Shown: piece after piece, positions 23,138-33,009 of the stretch
Layout: every line of letters starts with the position of its first letter
How positions within the stretch are numbered: the stretch's first letter is position 1
NCBI GenBank assembly: GCA_031472005.1
Contig: PZJY01000001.1
Location: 2,046,001 to 2,110,000, forward strand
Length of the DNA stretch: 64,000 bases
Origin: Tetracladium setigerum
Taxonomy: Eukaryota > Ascomycota > Leotiomycetes > Helotiales
Reading direction: 5' to 3'
The notes under the pieces: model-generated
Seen by the model: the letters and a program-made list of their open reading frames with translations, nothing else
What the model was told of the DNA's origin: nothing
Database searches by the model: none
Translations under genes and position numbers: made by a program

Positions 23138-25474
23138 CTACCACCTCCTTCCAAGAACCAAAATAGTTGACAAGTCAGCCCCTGACCACCCCGTTGAAGC
23201 AGTCCTCGCCCTATCATCCATCTCCCTTTCCCGTTCTGTCGTATCTCCCCGCCTCTCCAACCACATCTCCTCGTCCTGTTCAACTCCGAATACTACCCCA
23301 TCCGGACTCACCACCCTCAAAATAGGTATCTCCAATCTCTGTGCTTGCTCGATGACCTGAGCTTCACTCAGAAGAGAAGGATAGAGGTGCCATGTACAGC
23401 GTGAAAGGCGACCATACCTGAGGGCTCTAGGATAAGCAGACTCGAGACGTTGTAAAGCGAGATGAGCGTAGTGGATATGAAGATTGTGGAGGAGGCAGAT
23501 GGAGGAAAGGTCTTCTTCGGATGTTGTTGGATCGCTGTATAATGAGCGGAAGATATCGGTTTGTGTGAATTGAGGTTGGTCGGAGTTGGAGTCTTTTTGT
23601 TGACTCTTGTCGTCAGAATAAGAAAGCTTTGAGCTTTCTTCGGCGGTGGTTGGAGCGTTTGATAGGGGATTGAGCAATAGTGGAATTTGCATGATTGATG
23701 TTGCTGGTGTTGAGTCAGCTTCACCGATTCCGTTGCAGTCGTCGTCCGAGTCGGAGTCAGAGTCAGAATCATCTTCAGACAAGCCGGGGAGTTCTTGTCT
23801 GCAGGCGATATCTACTTCATCTTGAACTGAAGTTGATTCACTGGCGGCATGTTGTAAATCGGTTGACGGCGACGGCGGTGGTGACGACGAGTGATTTGCG
23901 ACGGTAGTAATGTCGCAATTTTCTGTTGTCGAAGAAGTTCCATTGATGGTCGAAGCTGCTTCATCCGCGGGTTCTGGTGTTGTTCCTGTTGATGTTGTCG
24001 AAGTCGAACTCGCCTCCATGATCGAGCTCTGTGGCCCACCAACAATATCCCCATACCACCCTCCGTCATCGTTCGAGTCGTCGTCCGAGTCCAAATCGTC
24101 ACACAGCTCATCGATATTGTCAGCTGTGAAAACCATGGGTCCCTCATGGCGACCAGGGATCATTAAGACATCCGCTGGTTCGACAGGATTCCATTCAACC
24201 CTTGGAGCGACCGAGGAAGAGACCGAGGCAGCCTTCTTGAGGCACGATTTGAGTTTGGGAGTGACAGAGGGAGTATATCTCCATGTCATGCGGTCCTCAT
24301 ATCTCTCGTCCCCCTCCACGTCAGTATCAACAGGAGTGGGAACATCGTACCATTCGTCGAAATGGTAGCAATAGAAGCTGGGTAGTTCAGGTTCGGTGAC
24401 GATCTCCCCTGACGGACTTGTCGATGATGAGGCCTCGGTTATGGCCTCCTCTGACGGATTTGTGGACGATGAAGCCTCGGCGAGCTTGTCCGCGAATTTA
24501 GCAAGCAGTTGCTCGAAGATTTCGAAGTTCTGTTGCCTCTCTTCGGCTCTTGTTGCAGCAGAGGCAAGACCCTTTTCCCTCTCCGACTCTTGTCTAATCG
24601 ACTCTTCGATTTGACGTTGCTCCGTCACATCAAACTGCTTAATCAACTCGACCTCGGTGAGGCTCTGCTGCGACCCTTGAGACTCTCCTGTAGGGGAGAC
24701 AAGCCCATTCTCACCTAACTTGCGCTGAACCTCTTCGTCGATATCAAGCTGGTCTTGCGGAGTCAAGTGCAGTTCCAGTTTTTCCAGTCTCTCAAGTTCA
24801 TCATAGTAATCCTGCTTAACCTGAGCAGCCTCATCATTGTCTTCACGATTACGATCCATGGCAAGTTTGCGAACTGACCCTGCCGGTACGAAATCAATTG
24901 CCGATTTGACAGCGGCGTCGAATTTGCGGTAGATGCCCCGAATGCGTTCGGTCTCTTGCAGAGTCAGACACTCACTTGTTGAATGGAGTGAGGCTTCCAT
25001 CTTCTCTTGTTTCACCTTCTCGGCAGCCTGAACCCACATACTAGCATCGCGACGAAGCTGTCGTGTCCAGATCATCGAGGCGACCACTTCCTCGTCATTC
25101 TTACCTGCGATGCTCTTATATGACCCAGGAGCAAGGGGGAAATGGAGCCCAGTATAGTATTGACGTTTGACAAGTCGAACATAGGTATCCGAGATATTGC
25201 ATAACTGTGGGCTGAGCGATGACCAGTAGTGCTGGTCGACACTTCTTGGATTACGCAAGATTTGTAGGTGCGATGTTGGTGTTGTTCGTTCTGGTATGGA
25301 GCTGATCTGGACGTTTTCGACGACTCGAGAGCTATCGGGGCAGTAGACCCAGCCCATGACGTTGTAGACTGGTGCTGGGCGTGATTGATGGCTGAAAGGA
25401 GGTGGTGCAGCGCCCTCACCACCAGCAGCAGCAGCAGCAGCAGCGGTTGATTTTTGTCCGGAGTGGATGGCCAT
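23138..25474 (-). CDS. Large orphan protein, 778 residues, coiled-coil and acidic low complexity
   Basis: This is a single-exon ORF with a clean ATG. The N-terminus has a run of seven Ala encoded by GCT/CAG repeats. A compact region with aromatic and hydrophobic residues (YNVMGWVYCPDSS, VDQHYWSSLSPQL, VKRQYYTGLHFPL) follows and is probably folded. Next come Glu/Lys/Gln-rich helices, for example from about residue 200 to 330, likely coiled coil. The later half is Ser/Glu/Asp-rich and disordered. The C-terminal 130 residues again look folded (LCLLHNLHIHYAHLALQRL-like). I do not recognise the family. There is no signal peptide or membrane segment. Confidence 0.7.
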   Translation of the reverse strand: MAIHSGQKSTAAAAAAAGGEGAAPPPFSHQSRPAPVYNVMGWVYCPDSSRVVENVQISSIPERTTPTSHLQILRNPRSVDQHYWSSLSPQLCNISDTYVRLVKRQYYTGLHFPLAPGSYKSIAGKNDEEVVASMIWTRQLRRDASMWVQAAEKVKQEKMEASLHSTSECLTLQETERIRGIYRKFDAAVKSAIDFVPAGSVRKLAMDRNREDNDEAAQVKQDYYDELERLEKLELHLTPQDQLDIDEEVQRKLGENGLVSPTGESQGSQQSLTEVELIKQFDVTEQRQIEESIRQESEREKGLASAATRAEERQQNFEIFEQLLAKFADKLAEASSSTNPSEEAITEASSSTSPSGEIVTEPELPSFYCYHFDEWYDVPTPVDTDVEGDERYEDRMTWRYTPSVTPKLKSCLKKAASVSSSVAPRVEWNPVEPADVLMIPGRHEGPMVFTADNIDELCDDLDSDDDSNDDGGWYGDIVGGPQSSIMEASSTSTTSTGTTPEPADEAASTINGTSSTTENCDITTVANHSSSPPPSPSTDLQHAASESTSVQDEVDIACRQELPGLSEDDSDSDSDSDDDCNGIGEADSTPATSIMQIPLLLNPLSNAPTTAEESSKLSYSDDKSQQKDSNSDQPQFTQTDIFRSLYSDPTTSEEDLSSICLLHNLHIHYAHLALQRLESAYPRALRYGRLSRCTWHLYPSLLSEAQVIEQAQRLEIPILRVVSPDGVVFGVEQDEEMWLERRGDTTEREREMDDRARTASTGWSGADLSTILVLGRRW
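25424..25444. repeat. CAG/CTG trinucleotide repeat (7 units), coding
   Basis: Seven CAG units on the plus strand are read as seven GCT (Ala) codons at residues 11-17 of the minus-strand orphan. The length may vary between strains. Confidence 0.85.
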
Positions 25475-26398
25475 GTTGAGCGAACTATCTGTATTGGCGT
25501 AGAACGATGTGGGCGGAGTGTCTTCGAGCTAAAGAACTACTTGAATGTTGTTCTTGAAATGATACTATGAAAGATCTTCTAAAATTGAAATGGAGTCATA
25601 GCTTGTAGAAATTTTGAGGAGTTGCAGAGGAGTGAGTGTTGTTGGCAAGGTTTTGAATGATGTAACTGAGCGATTGTATACAATATGCCGAGGAATGTAT
25701 CTGAAAGACTGGTGTTGTGAAATGTGACTGTGTGAAAGAGTAAATGTGAAAGGCTGTTGGCAGAAAATTTGCTGAATGATATAACGTAACTTGAATGAAG
25801 AGCAGGAGGGAACGAAGAGGGGAGAAGAAAGCATTCTTATGAGAAGTTTTGGAGTGTGCAGTTGAAATCAAAATTGGACTGATATTTTAACATGAAAAAT
25901 ATACGCAGCTTTTAGTAACAAAGCGTCATCTAAGGCAGGTTCTAGCTCGAGGATCAAAGCTGAGATTTAAGGTTTGAGAGGTACTGTACATCAGGACTTG
26001 TCGGCTGCGGAAACCCGCTGAATAGGAATTTCAACGACCACTTGGGTATAAACTTGAAATTCGAATGCAGAAAAATAGATCAACTCAAATTTAAAAAACT
26101 GGAAGAAACCACAACAGATATCATGATTAAGTCTGGGAAGAAACCACTTAAATTGGACAAATCCATTACCCAATATCTGGAAAGTAATTAGATCGATGGG
26201 CTGATTCTACCGCCTCGACTAGCTGCGAAGCGTGAGATGTCTAAAGAAGTTAGAGTCATGAATGACTATTGTGGCTTCTATATTAGCAACAGCTAGAACA
26301 ACCTGTTTTACTCGTATGGTTTCTACTAGCGTGTTCGTTTCACCTGATTTTGCTATTGTAATAGCAGCCCAGAAAAGAATCGCTGGTCCAAATGGTGA
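25475..26398. other. Intergenic
   Basis: This region holds the likely promoter and leader of the minus-strand orphan and the 3' region of RPB7. No gene is seen. Confidence 0.45.
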
Positions 26399-27068
26399 TT
26401 ACGAGGCTTGCAAGCACCTAGATTTGTGAGTTAATGAGAACCAAAAGAAGGTCCAGACTGCGTACCCTAGGTAATCCTCCTTGATGCTAGCAATCGCGTA
26501 CATTCCACCAACCTCGGCTCGTGTACCAATCAGCTTGACTCGAACATGTGTGCCAACTTCGATGACAGAGTCTTCGTTGTTGGTAAATTGTGGAGGGGTA
26601 GCGTTGGGGTCGAACTTGATGTCCGGGGGAATTAACTAGGCAGAGTTAACAGCCATTGATTCGGATATGGCACATGTACTGACGTGCGCAGAGACAAACA
26701 ATGGTAGAGGACCAGCATCAGCAAAGAAGCCGACCTGATTGACTGAAGTGACGATGGCATCAACCTAGGACATGCGTAAGTAAAACACATCTGCTAGAAG
26801 CCCTCATGCCTTGTCTTACAGTCTCGCCCTTGAAGGGTCTCCAAACCACAGCTCTGTATCCCACCGTGAACTCAGCCAAACCACTTCCTGGCAGAATGCG
26901 CCCCTCAGAGATGTTGAAGGTGTCCATGATGGTGATAATGAAGTATCGCCCCGTGCATGTGCCCTCTACATCCTTCAGAAGTTTGCCTGTAACCAACTCG
27001 TGCATGTTCCGGCCGAAGTACGAGGGATGCAGAGTGACCTGGCGCTCGAGGTTGTAGAGGAAAAACAT
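26399..27068 (-). CDS. rpb7: RNA polymerase II subunit RPB7
   Basis: The exons on the minus strand are 27068-26820, 26764-26684, 26635-26466 and 26417-26399, giving 172 residues, the normal length of the family. The N-terminal half is the RPB7 tip domain: it begins MFFLYNLERQVTLHPSYFG, followed by LLKDVEGTCTG and GRILPGSGLAEFTVGYRAVV. The C-terminal half is the S1/OB RNA-binding domain (VGFFADAGPLPLFV, GTHVRVKLIG) and ends EDYLGCLQAS. It pairs with RPB4 as the stalk of RNA polymerase II, which acts in initiation and binds emerging RNA. All introns are 48-55 nt with standard borders. The gene is divergent from the Mpo1-like gene. Confidence 0.97.
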
Positions 27069-28145
27069 CGTTGCTGATGTTGCAGAGACTCGATCGACTC
27101 GGTGAGGTGTGGATGAGTTGATAGAAGGTGGTCGGCTCGAAGAAAGCAGAGAAGGGCTTTTTCAGGAGGTTGGCGAAAGTGAATAGGGCGCTTCAAAAGT
27201 GAAGATCAGAGAGAATGGAGATGCGCTCAGATGCGCCGCCTTTCCCAAGTATGCGCTCCCAACCCCATTCGCCGTAAAGAAAGACCTACTCAATGGCGCC
27301 GATGTTTCTGCAGCTGTAAAAATGATGCGCTGGATGTCTGAGGGTATCTACAGTCATCATCAGCCCAGAGCGCGTCCAGGCGCTGGAGGAGAGGCAACAG
27401 TAGTAGCAATGGCAAAAAAGCGAACGTACGCTGCTGCGAAAGAATGGCGGGATTCGTTTGGTTCTCCAGGTAAAGAACTCCCTACCTGCACTGGACTTGG
27501 GTGGTCGGCGCAAAAAGGAGGGAATAAAGAGAAATACAAGTCAATATCAAGAGCGAGGAACAAGGGAGGAACAATTATTATCTTCTATAAACCAGCCTGA
27601 GGTTGAGATTGACTAGTGCCAAGCTTACCGTCTTTGTGGGGATTTGTGAGGGACGAGATGTACGCAGAAGCTGTGTATACCAAGGTACTCGTAAATTAAA
27701 GACTCCCTCTTGGCGCTCTAGCGTACCATCCCAGCCAGGGACACCGGACACCTCATCACTATTTCTGGCCGGAAATAATGTGGCACAACGACACCACACA
27801 CACACCTCCCGTTGGGCTACTCGTATATCTCGGCTTCTAGCAAAAAGCACATGCGACACCGAGACATCACCAACTCATCTCGCGATCCTCCTCGTCCTCC
27901 TTCTCCCGACCCTCCGACAGCACAACACAACCCAACCTACCACCTTCGCCACATTACCAACTTCCCCAACATTCCCAACCAACCGACACACTCGACTTCT
28001 TCCCCCGGATTCTCACTCTTCATCTAATGCGTCTGCGGTAGAAGCACCAGCCCCTCGATTAGTCTCTACATCTTTAACATCTCGAGATAATCGCGGTTGC
28101 TCGCATTTGTCGCTGTCCAGCTCCCCCTTCCTCCATACAATCAGA
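27069..28145. promoter_or_regulatory. Divergent promoter region between RPB7 and the Mpo1-like gene
   Basis: One kilobase holds no supported gene. A 133-codon plus ORF at 27199-27600 begins only at a GTG codon and has no domain. A longer frame at 27603-28295 lacks protein features and overlaps the Mpo1-like gene in another frame. The CT-rich stretch at 27870-28140 is a likely leader of the Mpo1-like gene. Confidence 0.45.
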
Positions 28146-28877
28146 ATGTCTCTCCACCTCGAGAAGCAGTTGTGCTTCGTGCGTTTTACCCCTCCAAACC
28201 CCCCACTCCCTCCACCACCGAGGGCCATGCTAACCTTTATATCTCACAGTATGGAGCTTATCACAACAATCCCACCAATGTTGCCATACATATGACATGT
28301 GTGCCTTTGATTCTCGCCGCGACTTTGCTCTTGGTACGATAGGTCTTGCCTTGACCCAAAGCTTACCCTGCGACTTAGAGTGCTGACAATCTATCCGCAG
28401 GCCACCAACAGTCCCACCTTGATCCCTTTGCCCTCCTGGCTGACTATACCTAACCTTCCTCTCAATGTCGGCACAATCGGCGCAATCCTCTACAGCGGCT
28501 TCTACATTCTGCTTGAGCCAGTCGCCGGCTCCATCCTCCTTCCCATCTTGATGGGCTGGACGGCATATGCGAACCACCTCACCGCGAACTACGCGAGGAC
28601 CTCCAACCAAGCGGCCATCGCCGTCGAGATTGTCGCGTGGGTTGCACAATTCGTGGGACACGGGGTGTACGAGGGAAGAGCACCAGCTCTGTTCGACAAC
28701 TTGCTACAGGCATTTGTCTTGGCTCCATTTTTCGTGTTCATGGAGGGGTTATTCATGCTAGGTTACAGACCAGAGTTGCAGAAGCGAGTGAGCATCGAGG
28801 TCGAGAAGGAGGTCAAGAAATTCAAGGCTTCCAAAGCAGCAGCAAATGGAGATGCTAAGAATGGCAAAGCGAACTAA
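28146..28877 (+). CDS. mpo1: Mpo1-like (DUF962/YGL010w) ER membrane protein
   Basis: The exons are 28146-28178, 28250-28333 and 28401-28877, giving 197 residues. The family includes yeast Mpo1, an ER-membrane, Fe(II)-dependent dioxygenase that performs alpha-oxidation of 2-hydroxy fatty acids from phytosphingosine breakdown. The conserved His-rich pieces are present: YGAYHNNPTNVAIH near residues 12-25 and AQFVGHGVYEGRAPAL near 125-140. There are about four hydrophobic membrane segments (CVPLILAATLLL, LPLNVGTIGAILYSGFYILL, AFVLAPFFVFMEGLFML and one between). The tail is Lys-rich. The first exon encodes only 11 residues. Its splice into YGAYH is supported by frame and by the conserved motif. 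Confidence 0.9.
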
Positions 28878-29695
28878 ACAAACGACGTTATTCAACCATT
28901 AAATAACTCTTGGGGGATACCAAGCAAGATTGATTACAGGAAGCCGGACGAGATTTTGAACGCAGGTTCGGATTGACAACACAACACCACGAACGACATG
29001 ACGGATAAATTTGTGGGGTGTTGTGGGGCGGAGGATACGATCGTGGAAGCTATTTCGGGGGATAGGAAGGAAGAAGAGTCACAATTTCTATGGGTAGGGT
29101 AGGTGCATGAAGCATTTGAGCATGGTGCGGGAGCGTATCGATTCGTTTTGATTTGCTGGCCTTTTTCTTCGTTTCATTCACTGTACATGCCTTGCCTTTC
29201 CGCAAGGTGTTTTTCCATAGCTGTGCAGGCCTCGGCCAATTCAATGAAGACATTTCAAATATTACCCGGCTACCAGCCATCAAGGGGTTTTGTATTCTTC
29301 TTTATCCATAAACTTTGATTCAAAATTGTCGTTGTTCAACTATATCGAGGGGATAATTACTCAGACTTGTAACCTCACGGCTAGTGCTAAGGTGAGCTAC
29401 AAGATAATTACCTCTGACTTGCTATTTATTCTACGAACTATTGTATGATTCCTTTTTCACATTTGAACTCACATTTGCGAACGGTGGACCAACGTTTAGT
29501 GATATTCTTTTTATTTATTTTTTGGGATTAATGTCATGATGTCTGTGATAATCTTACAGGAAGAATTCCAGAACAAAGAATCTCACCCACCTTCAATTTC
29601 CAATCTGATCTCCCGTGACAGGGCGAGGGGAAGCTAAGTATGCATAAAGGAATTCTCACCTGTCTCTCACTTACCTGAGTACCTTCTAATCTCCT
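28878..29695. other. Intergenic between convergent genes, with a small repeat structure
   Basis: No gene is seen. A nested repeat lies at 29352-29421. Confidence 0.45.
29352..29421. repeat. Direct repeats flanking an imperfect hairpin
   Basis: GATAATTAC followed by TCAGACTTG (29352-29369) is repeated as GATAATTAC followed by CTCTGACTTG (29403-29421). Between and partly within them, CTTGTA at 29366-29371 can pair with TACAAG at 29398-29403, and CTCAC with GTGAG. It could be a small mobile-element footprint or RNA stem. Confidence 0.5.
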
Positions 29696-31288
29696 CTATA
29701 TCCATCCTTGTCTCTCCATGTCTTCTCTCTCCTTCTGATGACGCTCAGCTCTAGTCATAGCCTCTGGACCACTCCAAAATTCGATCGCAGCATCCATCTC
29801 CATCAATGCCGAAGCGATGTTCGGAGTGCCACGAGAAGAACCATGACCAAGAGCTCTTGTGCCGAGTGTAGGCGATGATGGTCTTGTTCGTAGAGGGCGC
29901 GTAGGATGGACAGGTGAATCTTGAAGAACAGCATCCCATCGGTCATTGTCAACACTCACGGGTGACATAGAACGGGAATCATTGTCATCACTCACGGGTG
30001 ATACGGAACGAGCATGCCAATCTTGGCATTCTGATCCTGGTTCTTCATAGCTTACCATTCTGTTGGAAGGGGATGAGATGGTAGGTTGTGATGGGTTTGT
30101 GGCTGGCTGCTGCTGGCCTCTTGGGTTGGCAGAATAGGAAGAAGACTCCTGTGTTGTTCTCGATCTCAAAATGGGAGAATGAGCACGGTCTGAGGGATGA
30201 GAACGGCCTGAGGAATGAGCACTTCCTTCTCCCACCATCGCCTGGGTAGTGCTCGTTCGTCGAATAGCATCTGATCGTCGCGGATTTCTTGGAGGGGGTG
30301 ATCCTACAAAGAAGTCCTGATCTGGTCGCGGTCTGATTGAAGGCGCACCCGATGTTGGCTGAGGAATCGATGTTGCCATAGACGCAGGCTGCACGGTGCT
30401 CCAAACCATACGCGTGTCCGGACTGGATCGCTCGCGTGGAGGATGTCGTTGGGGAGGAGAAGAGGTGTAGAGATTATTGCTACCCGAAGAAAGGCATGTC
30501 GACTCCATCTGCTCTGGCTCGTCGTAGAGGCGTTCAGCGAAAAAGAAGGCTCCCGAAAAGGTCAAATCTTCGTCTTGGTGTCTTCGAGATGTCTCTGGGT
30601 TGACAAAGGACTCATTTCGGTCATTGGACTGATCTGGGGCAGGACCATGCATACCAGGAAATTCAATTTCCCACTCGTACATACCTCGAGCACAGCAGAA
30701 ACCTTCATTCAACTCTCTCTGTGCCGCATCTGGCATACGTTGCTTTTGTAGGCAGCGAATGCAGAGATATTCCAGTCGGGCACGAGACAGAGCATCTAGT
30801 GTGGCAGAAGGCTCTCGGTCTTGTCGACTCAGAGTATTGCTGCGCACTCTTTGGTGGAAAGGACCTGCATTAGATGTTCCGTTGCGCTGTGGAGGGGGAG
30901 GGGAAGTGGAATGCTCTCGCTGCAAATCTCTCTCATCAACATACCTCTCGCCCGCGGCGTCTTGACATCTGGTCTCCTTCCTAGAAATCGTCTCGTTGGA
31001 ACCCTTCCCCACTGCAGCAGGCATATCTCGAGGATGTATTGGCTCGCCATCCTTATCCCACCAGGTCAGTGAAATACACTGATCGCATCCACTCTCCTTT
31101 AACACGTAGAAGGAGGAACAAGTAGACGGAGAATATGTCGGCTGCTTGTAGCGTCTGCTGCTGAGGAGGCGTCGGCAGACCCGCGAGAAAACGGAGGGTT
31201 TTGCGGCTCCCCACAAGTTGGTTCCGCATGGAATGGTGCGAAACTGGCGGTGGCCACACAACTTGTAAAAGGTTTCTGTTCGACACAT
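29696..31288 (-). CDS. Orphan protein, 530 residues, Cys/His N-terminus and disordered body
   Basis: This is a single long ORF. The first 22 residues hold C, CGH and C in a pattern (CRTETFYKLCGHRQF, then IPCG) that may bind zinc. About 70 residues later comes CDQCISLTWWDKDGEPI, a further possible metal or binding site. Near residues 175-205 there are Cys pairs in YLCIRCLQKQ and FCCARGMYEWEIEF. These parts are probably a small folded unit. From about residue 220 on, the chain is Ser/Pro/Arg-rich and disordered until a short acidic C-terminal helix with MTRAERHQKEREDMERQ. I know similar Cys-containing fungal orphans but no function. Confidence 0.7.
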   Translation of the reverse strand: MCRTETFYKLCGHRQFRTIPCGTNLWGAAKPSVFSRVCRRLLSSRRYKQPTYSPSTCSSFYVLKESGCDQCISLTWWDKDGEPIHPRDMPAAVGKGSNETISRKETRCQDAAGERYVDERDLQREHSTSPPPPQRNGTSNAGPFHQRVRSNTLSRQDREPSATLDALSRARLEYLCIRCLQKQRMPDAAQRELNEGFCCARGMYEWEIEFPGMHGPAPDQSNDRNESFVNPETSRRHQDEDLTFSGAFFFAERLYDEPEQMESTCLSSGSNNLYTSSPPQRHPPRERSSPDTRMVWSTVQPASMATSIPQPTSGAPSIRPRPDQDFFVGSPPPRNPRRSDAIRRTSTTQAMVGEGSAHSSGRSHPSDRAHSPILRSRTTQESSSYSANPRGQQQPATNPSQPTISSPSNRMVSYEEPGSECQDWHARSVSPVSDDNDSRSMSPVSVDNDRWDAVLQDSPVHPTRPLRTRPSSPTLGTRALGHGSSRGTPNIASALMEMDAAIEFWSGPEAMTRAERHQKEREDMERQGWI

Positions 31289-31912
31289 TCTGAAACACTT
31301 TCTAGAAAATTAGGAAGATCAACTCACCTAACTTGAGAATATTGGGTGGGTTTGCTGTGGCTGTTTGCAGTGTCGTGTGGTTGGTGCGTGGTGAAGAGGT
31401 TTAGAGGATGGAAACTGGATGGGAGAAAGGAGGTCTGGTTGGGATGCGGTCGAGGTTCTTGTCGGATGGAATATGGATGGGAGAAAGAAAGGGGAGAGAT
31501 CTAGAAGAGAGCAAATTCTTATCACTACCTCGAGCCACATTGTTGAGTTCGGCTACTGTACGGAACAGACTGTCTGAGAGGAAGACTGAACGTCTGTTGG
31601 TAGATAAGTGAAGGGTGTTGTAAAAGTTTACATATTGGCAATGTGTGTTCACTTTTAATGTCTCACAAATCAAATTCGATATCATGATCAAGCAAGCAGA
31701 TGTCGAAGATGGTATCGCTCTACTCGAAGAACATCTGGTTCTTATGAAGTTCAGTTGCTTTGTTTGTTGCCAAGGCCTATCGTCTAAGAACACTCCAGCA
31801 TAACTTTGTTACACTATCCAGATCCGAGTAAACAATTGCATTGTCATTCTTAAAAAATTCTTTGTGTTCATTTGGACTACGTTTGGTTATTCAATGATCA
31901 CTTATTCATCAT

Positions 31913-31937
31913 GGTGATCATGAAAAGGTGATCATGA
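31913..31937. repeat. 11-bp direct repeat GGTGATCATGA, two copies
   Basis: Copies at 31913-31923 and 31927-31937 are separated by AAA. Each contains the palindrome TGATCA. Confidence 0.6.
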
Positions 31938-32335
31938 GCAGGTCTTAGCCGCCTGACCCAGAGCGGGCACTTCGGTATGGGACTCGCTATTAAACGCCAT
32001 ACACTTAACCATATTAAGAATAAACTATGTTATAGCAAGCTCCGACTTCAAAAGAGTCCAGTACCCTCTAGCCAGTTAGACCAACTCTTCATTTTAAGAG
32101 TTGCCAAGAATCATAGCACCGACGTCCATCGATTCTAGATTTATAGTTGTTTTGAAGGTGGCTTCGTTCAAGAGCCCCTCTCGTTGTCTTAATAAACCTT
32201 TAGCTGAACAATAAAAGCGCGAAATTTGGTCATTATGCATATTCTGCTGAGAAAACCACAATGACACCTATCGAGGGAGGTCGACCCAAATTCGAGGGGC
32301 CCATCCTAGTTTCTTTTGGCTAAACATCTTCGTAG

Positions 32336-32584
32336 ATACTGTATTTGAACCCCTTCAATAACAACAACTCCTGGCTCTCAGCTACCACCAGAAAGAAGTC
32401 AGGGCTGACGCCTAGTACTCTGACGGATAATTTCAATAAAGTTCTCGGCACCAAGTCTACTGGAGAAGATGTCTAATTGGCCAGTCGTAGGGGAGGATTG
32501 ATGGAGAAGGTCAAAGAGCCGGTGGCCGAAGAGTTGGTCAAAGAAGTGATTAAGATGGCGATCGAGAAGACTTTCCTGGGGTAG
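32336..32584 (+). pseudogene. Possible gene relic with an internal stop
   Basis: The frame from 32336 reads through a polar segment (NNNNSWLSATTRKKSG, then TGEDV) to a TAA at 32474-32476. It then continues in the same frame with a strongly helical, charged piece (MEKVKEPVAEELVKEVIKM) to TAG at 32582-32584. The TAA and TAG could derive from CAA and CAG by C-to-T change, as in RIP. No family is recognised. It may be chance. Confidence 0.2.
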
Positions 32585-33009
32585 CATAGCTAGTTCTGTA
32601 ATCTTTCATTAAATAATAACAGGATCGGAATAGAGCGGCTCTCCCGAATTGGGTGAGTTGTCTAGTGATCCTAGAAATTTAGGAGGACGTACCTACTCCT
32701 CCAGTTTTTTTAATAAAATATAACAAGATGTACGTTACTGCCGTAACACCCAAATCTCGTCTTGTGAAAGCTTATGTCTCGGGGCACAGGGACAAAGGTT
32801 CTTACAGTCGTTCACATACACTTATCACCCTCTCACATTCTAGGTTATAATATCTATAAAAACAACACACAGCAGGTTTCGCGCATTTTGGCTCTTTCTT
32901 CAAGAAATATTTATTAGGATTATGTGTATAAAATAGGCGAGAAAATACGTAAACACGGAAAAAACAGAATCCTCACCTCGAGTCATGAGAAATCCTTCAC
33001 AGATTCCTG

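Larger units (their letters stand above)
31289..33009. other. Intergenic with repeats and a possible gene relic
   Basis: No intact gene is seen. An 11-bp direct repeat lies at 31913-31937 and a stop-interrupted frame at 32336-32584. The AT-rich parts near 32600-32950 may be degraded repeat DNA. Confidence 0.4.

Noticed and set aside
27199..27600. 133-codon plus-strand ORF
   Set aside because: Starts only at GTG, no domain, lies in the RPB7/Mpo1-like promoter region.
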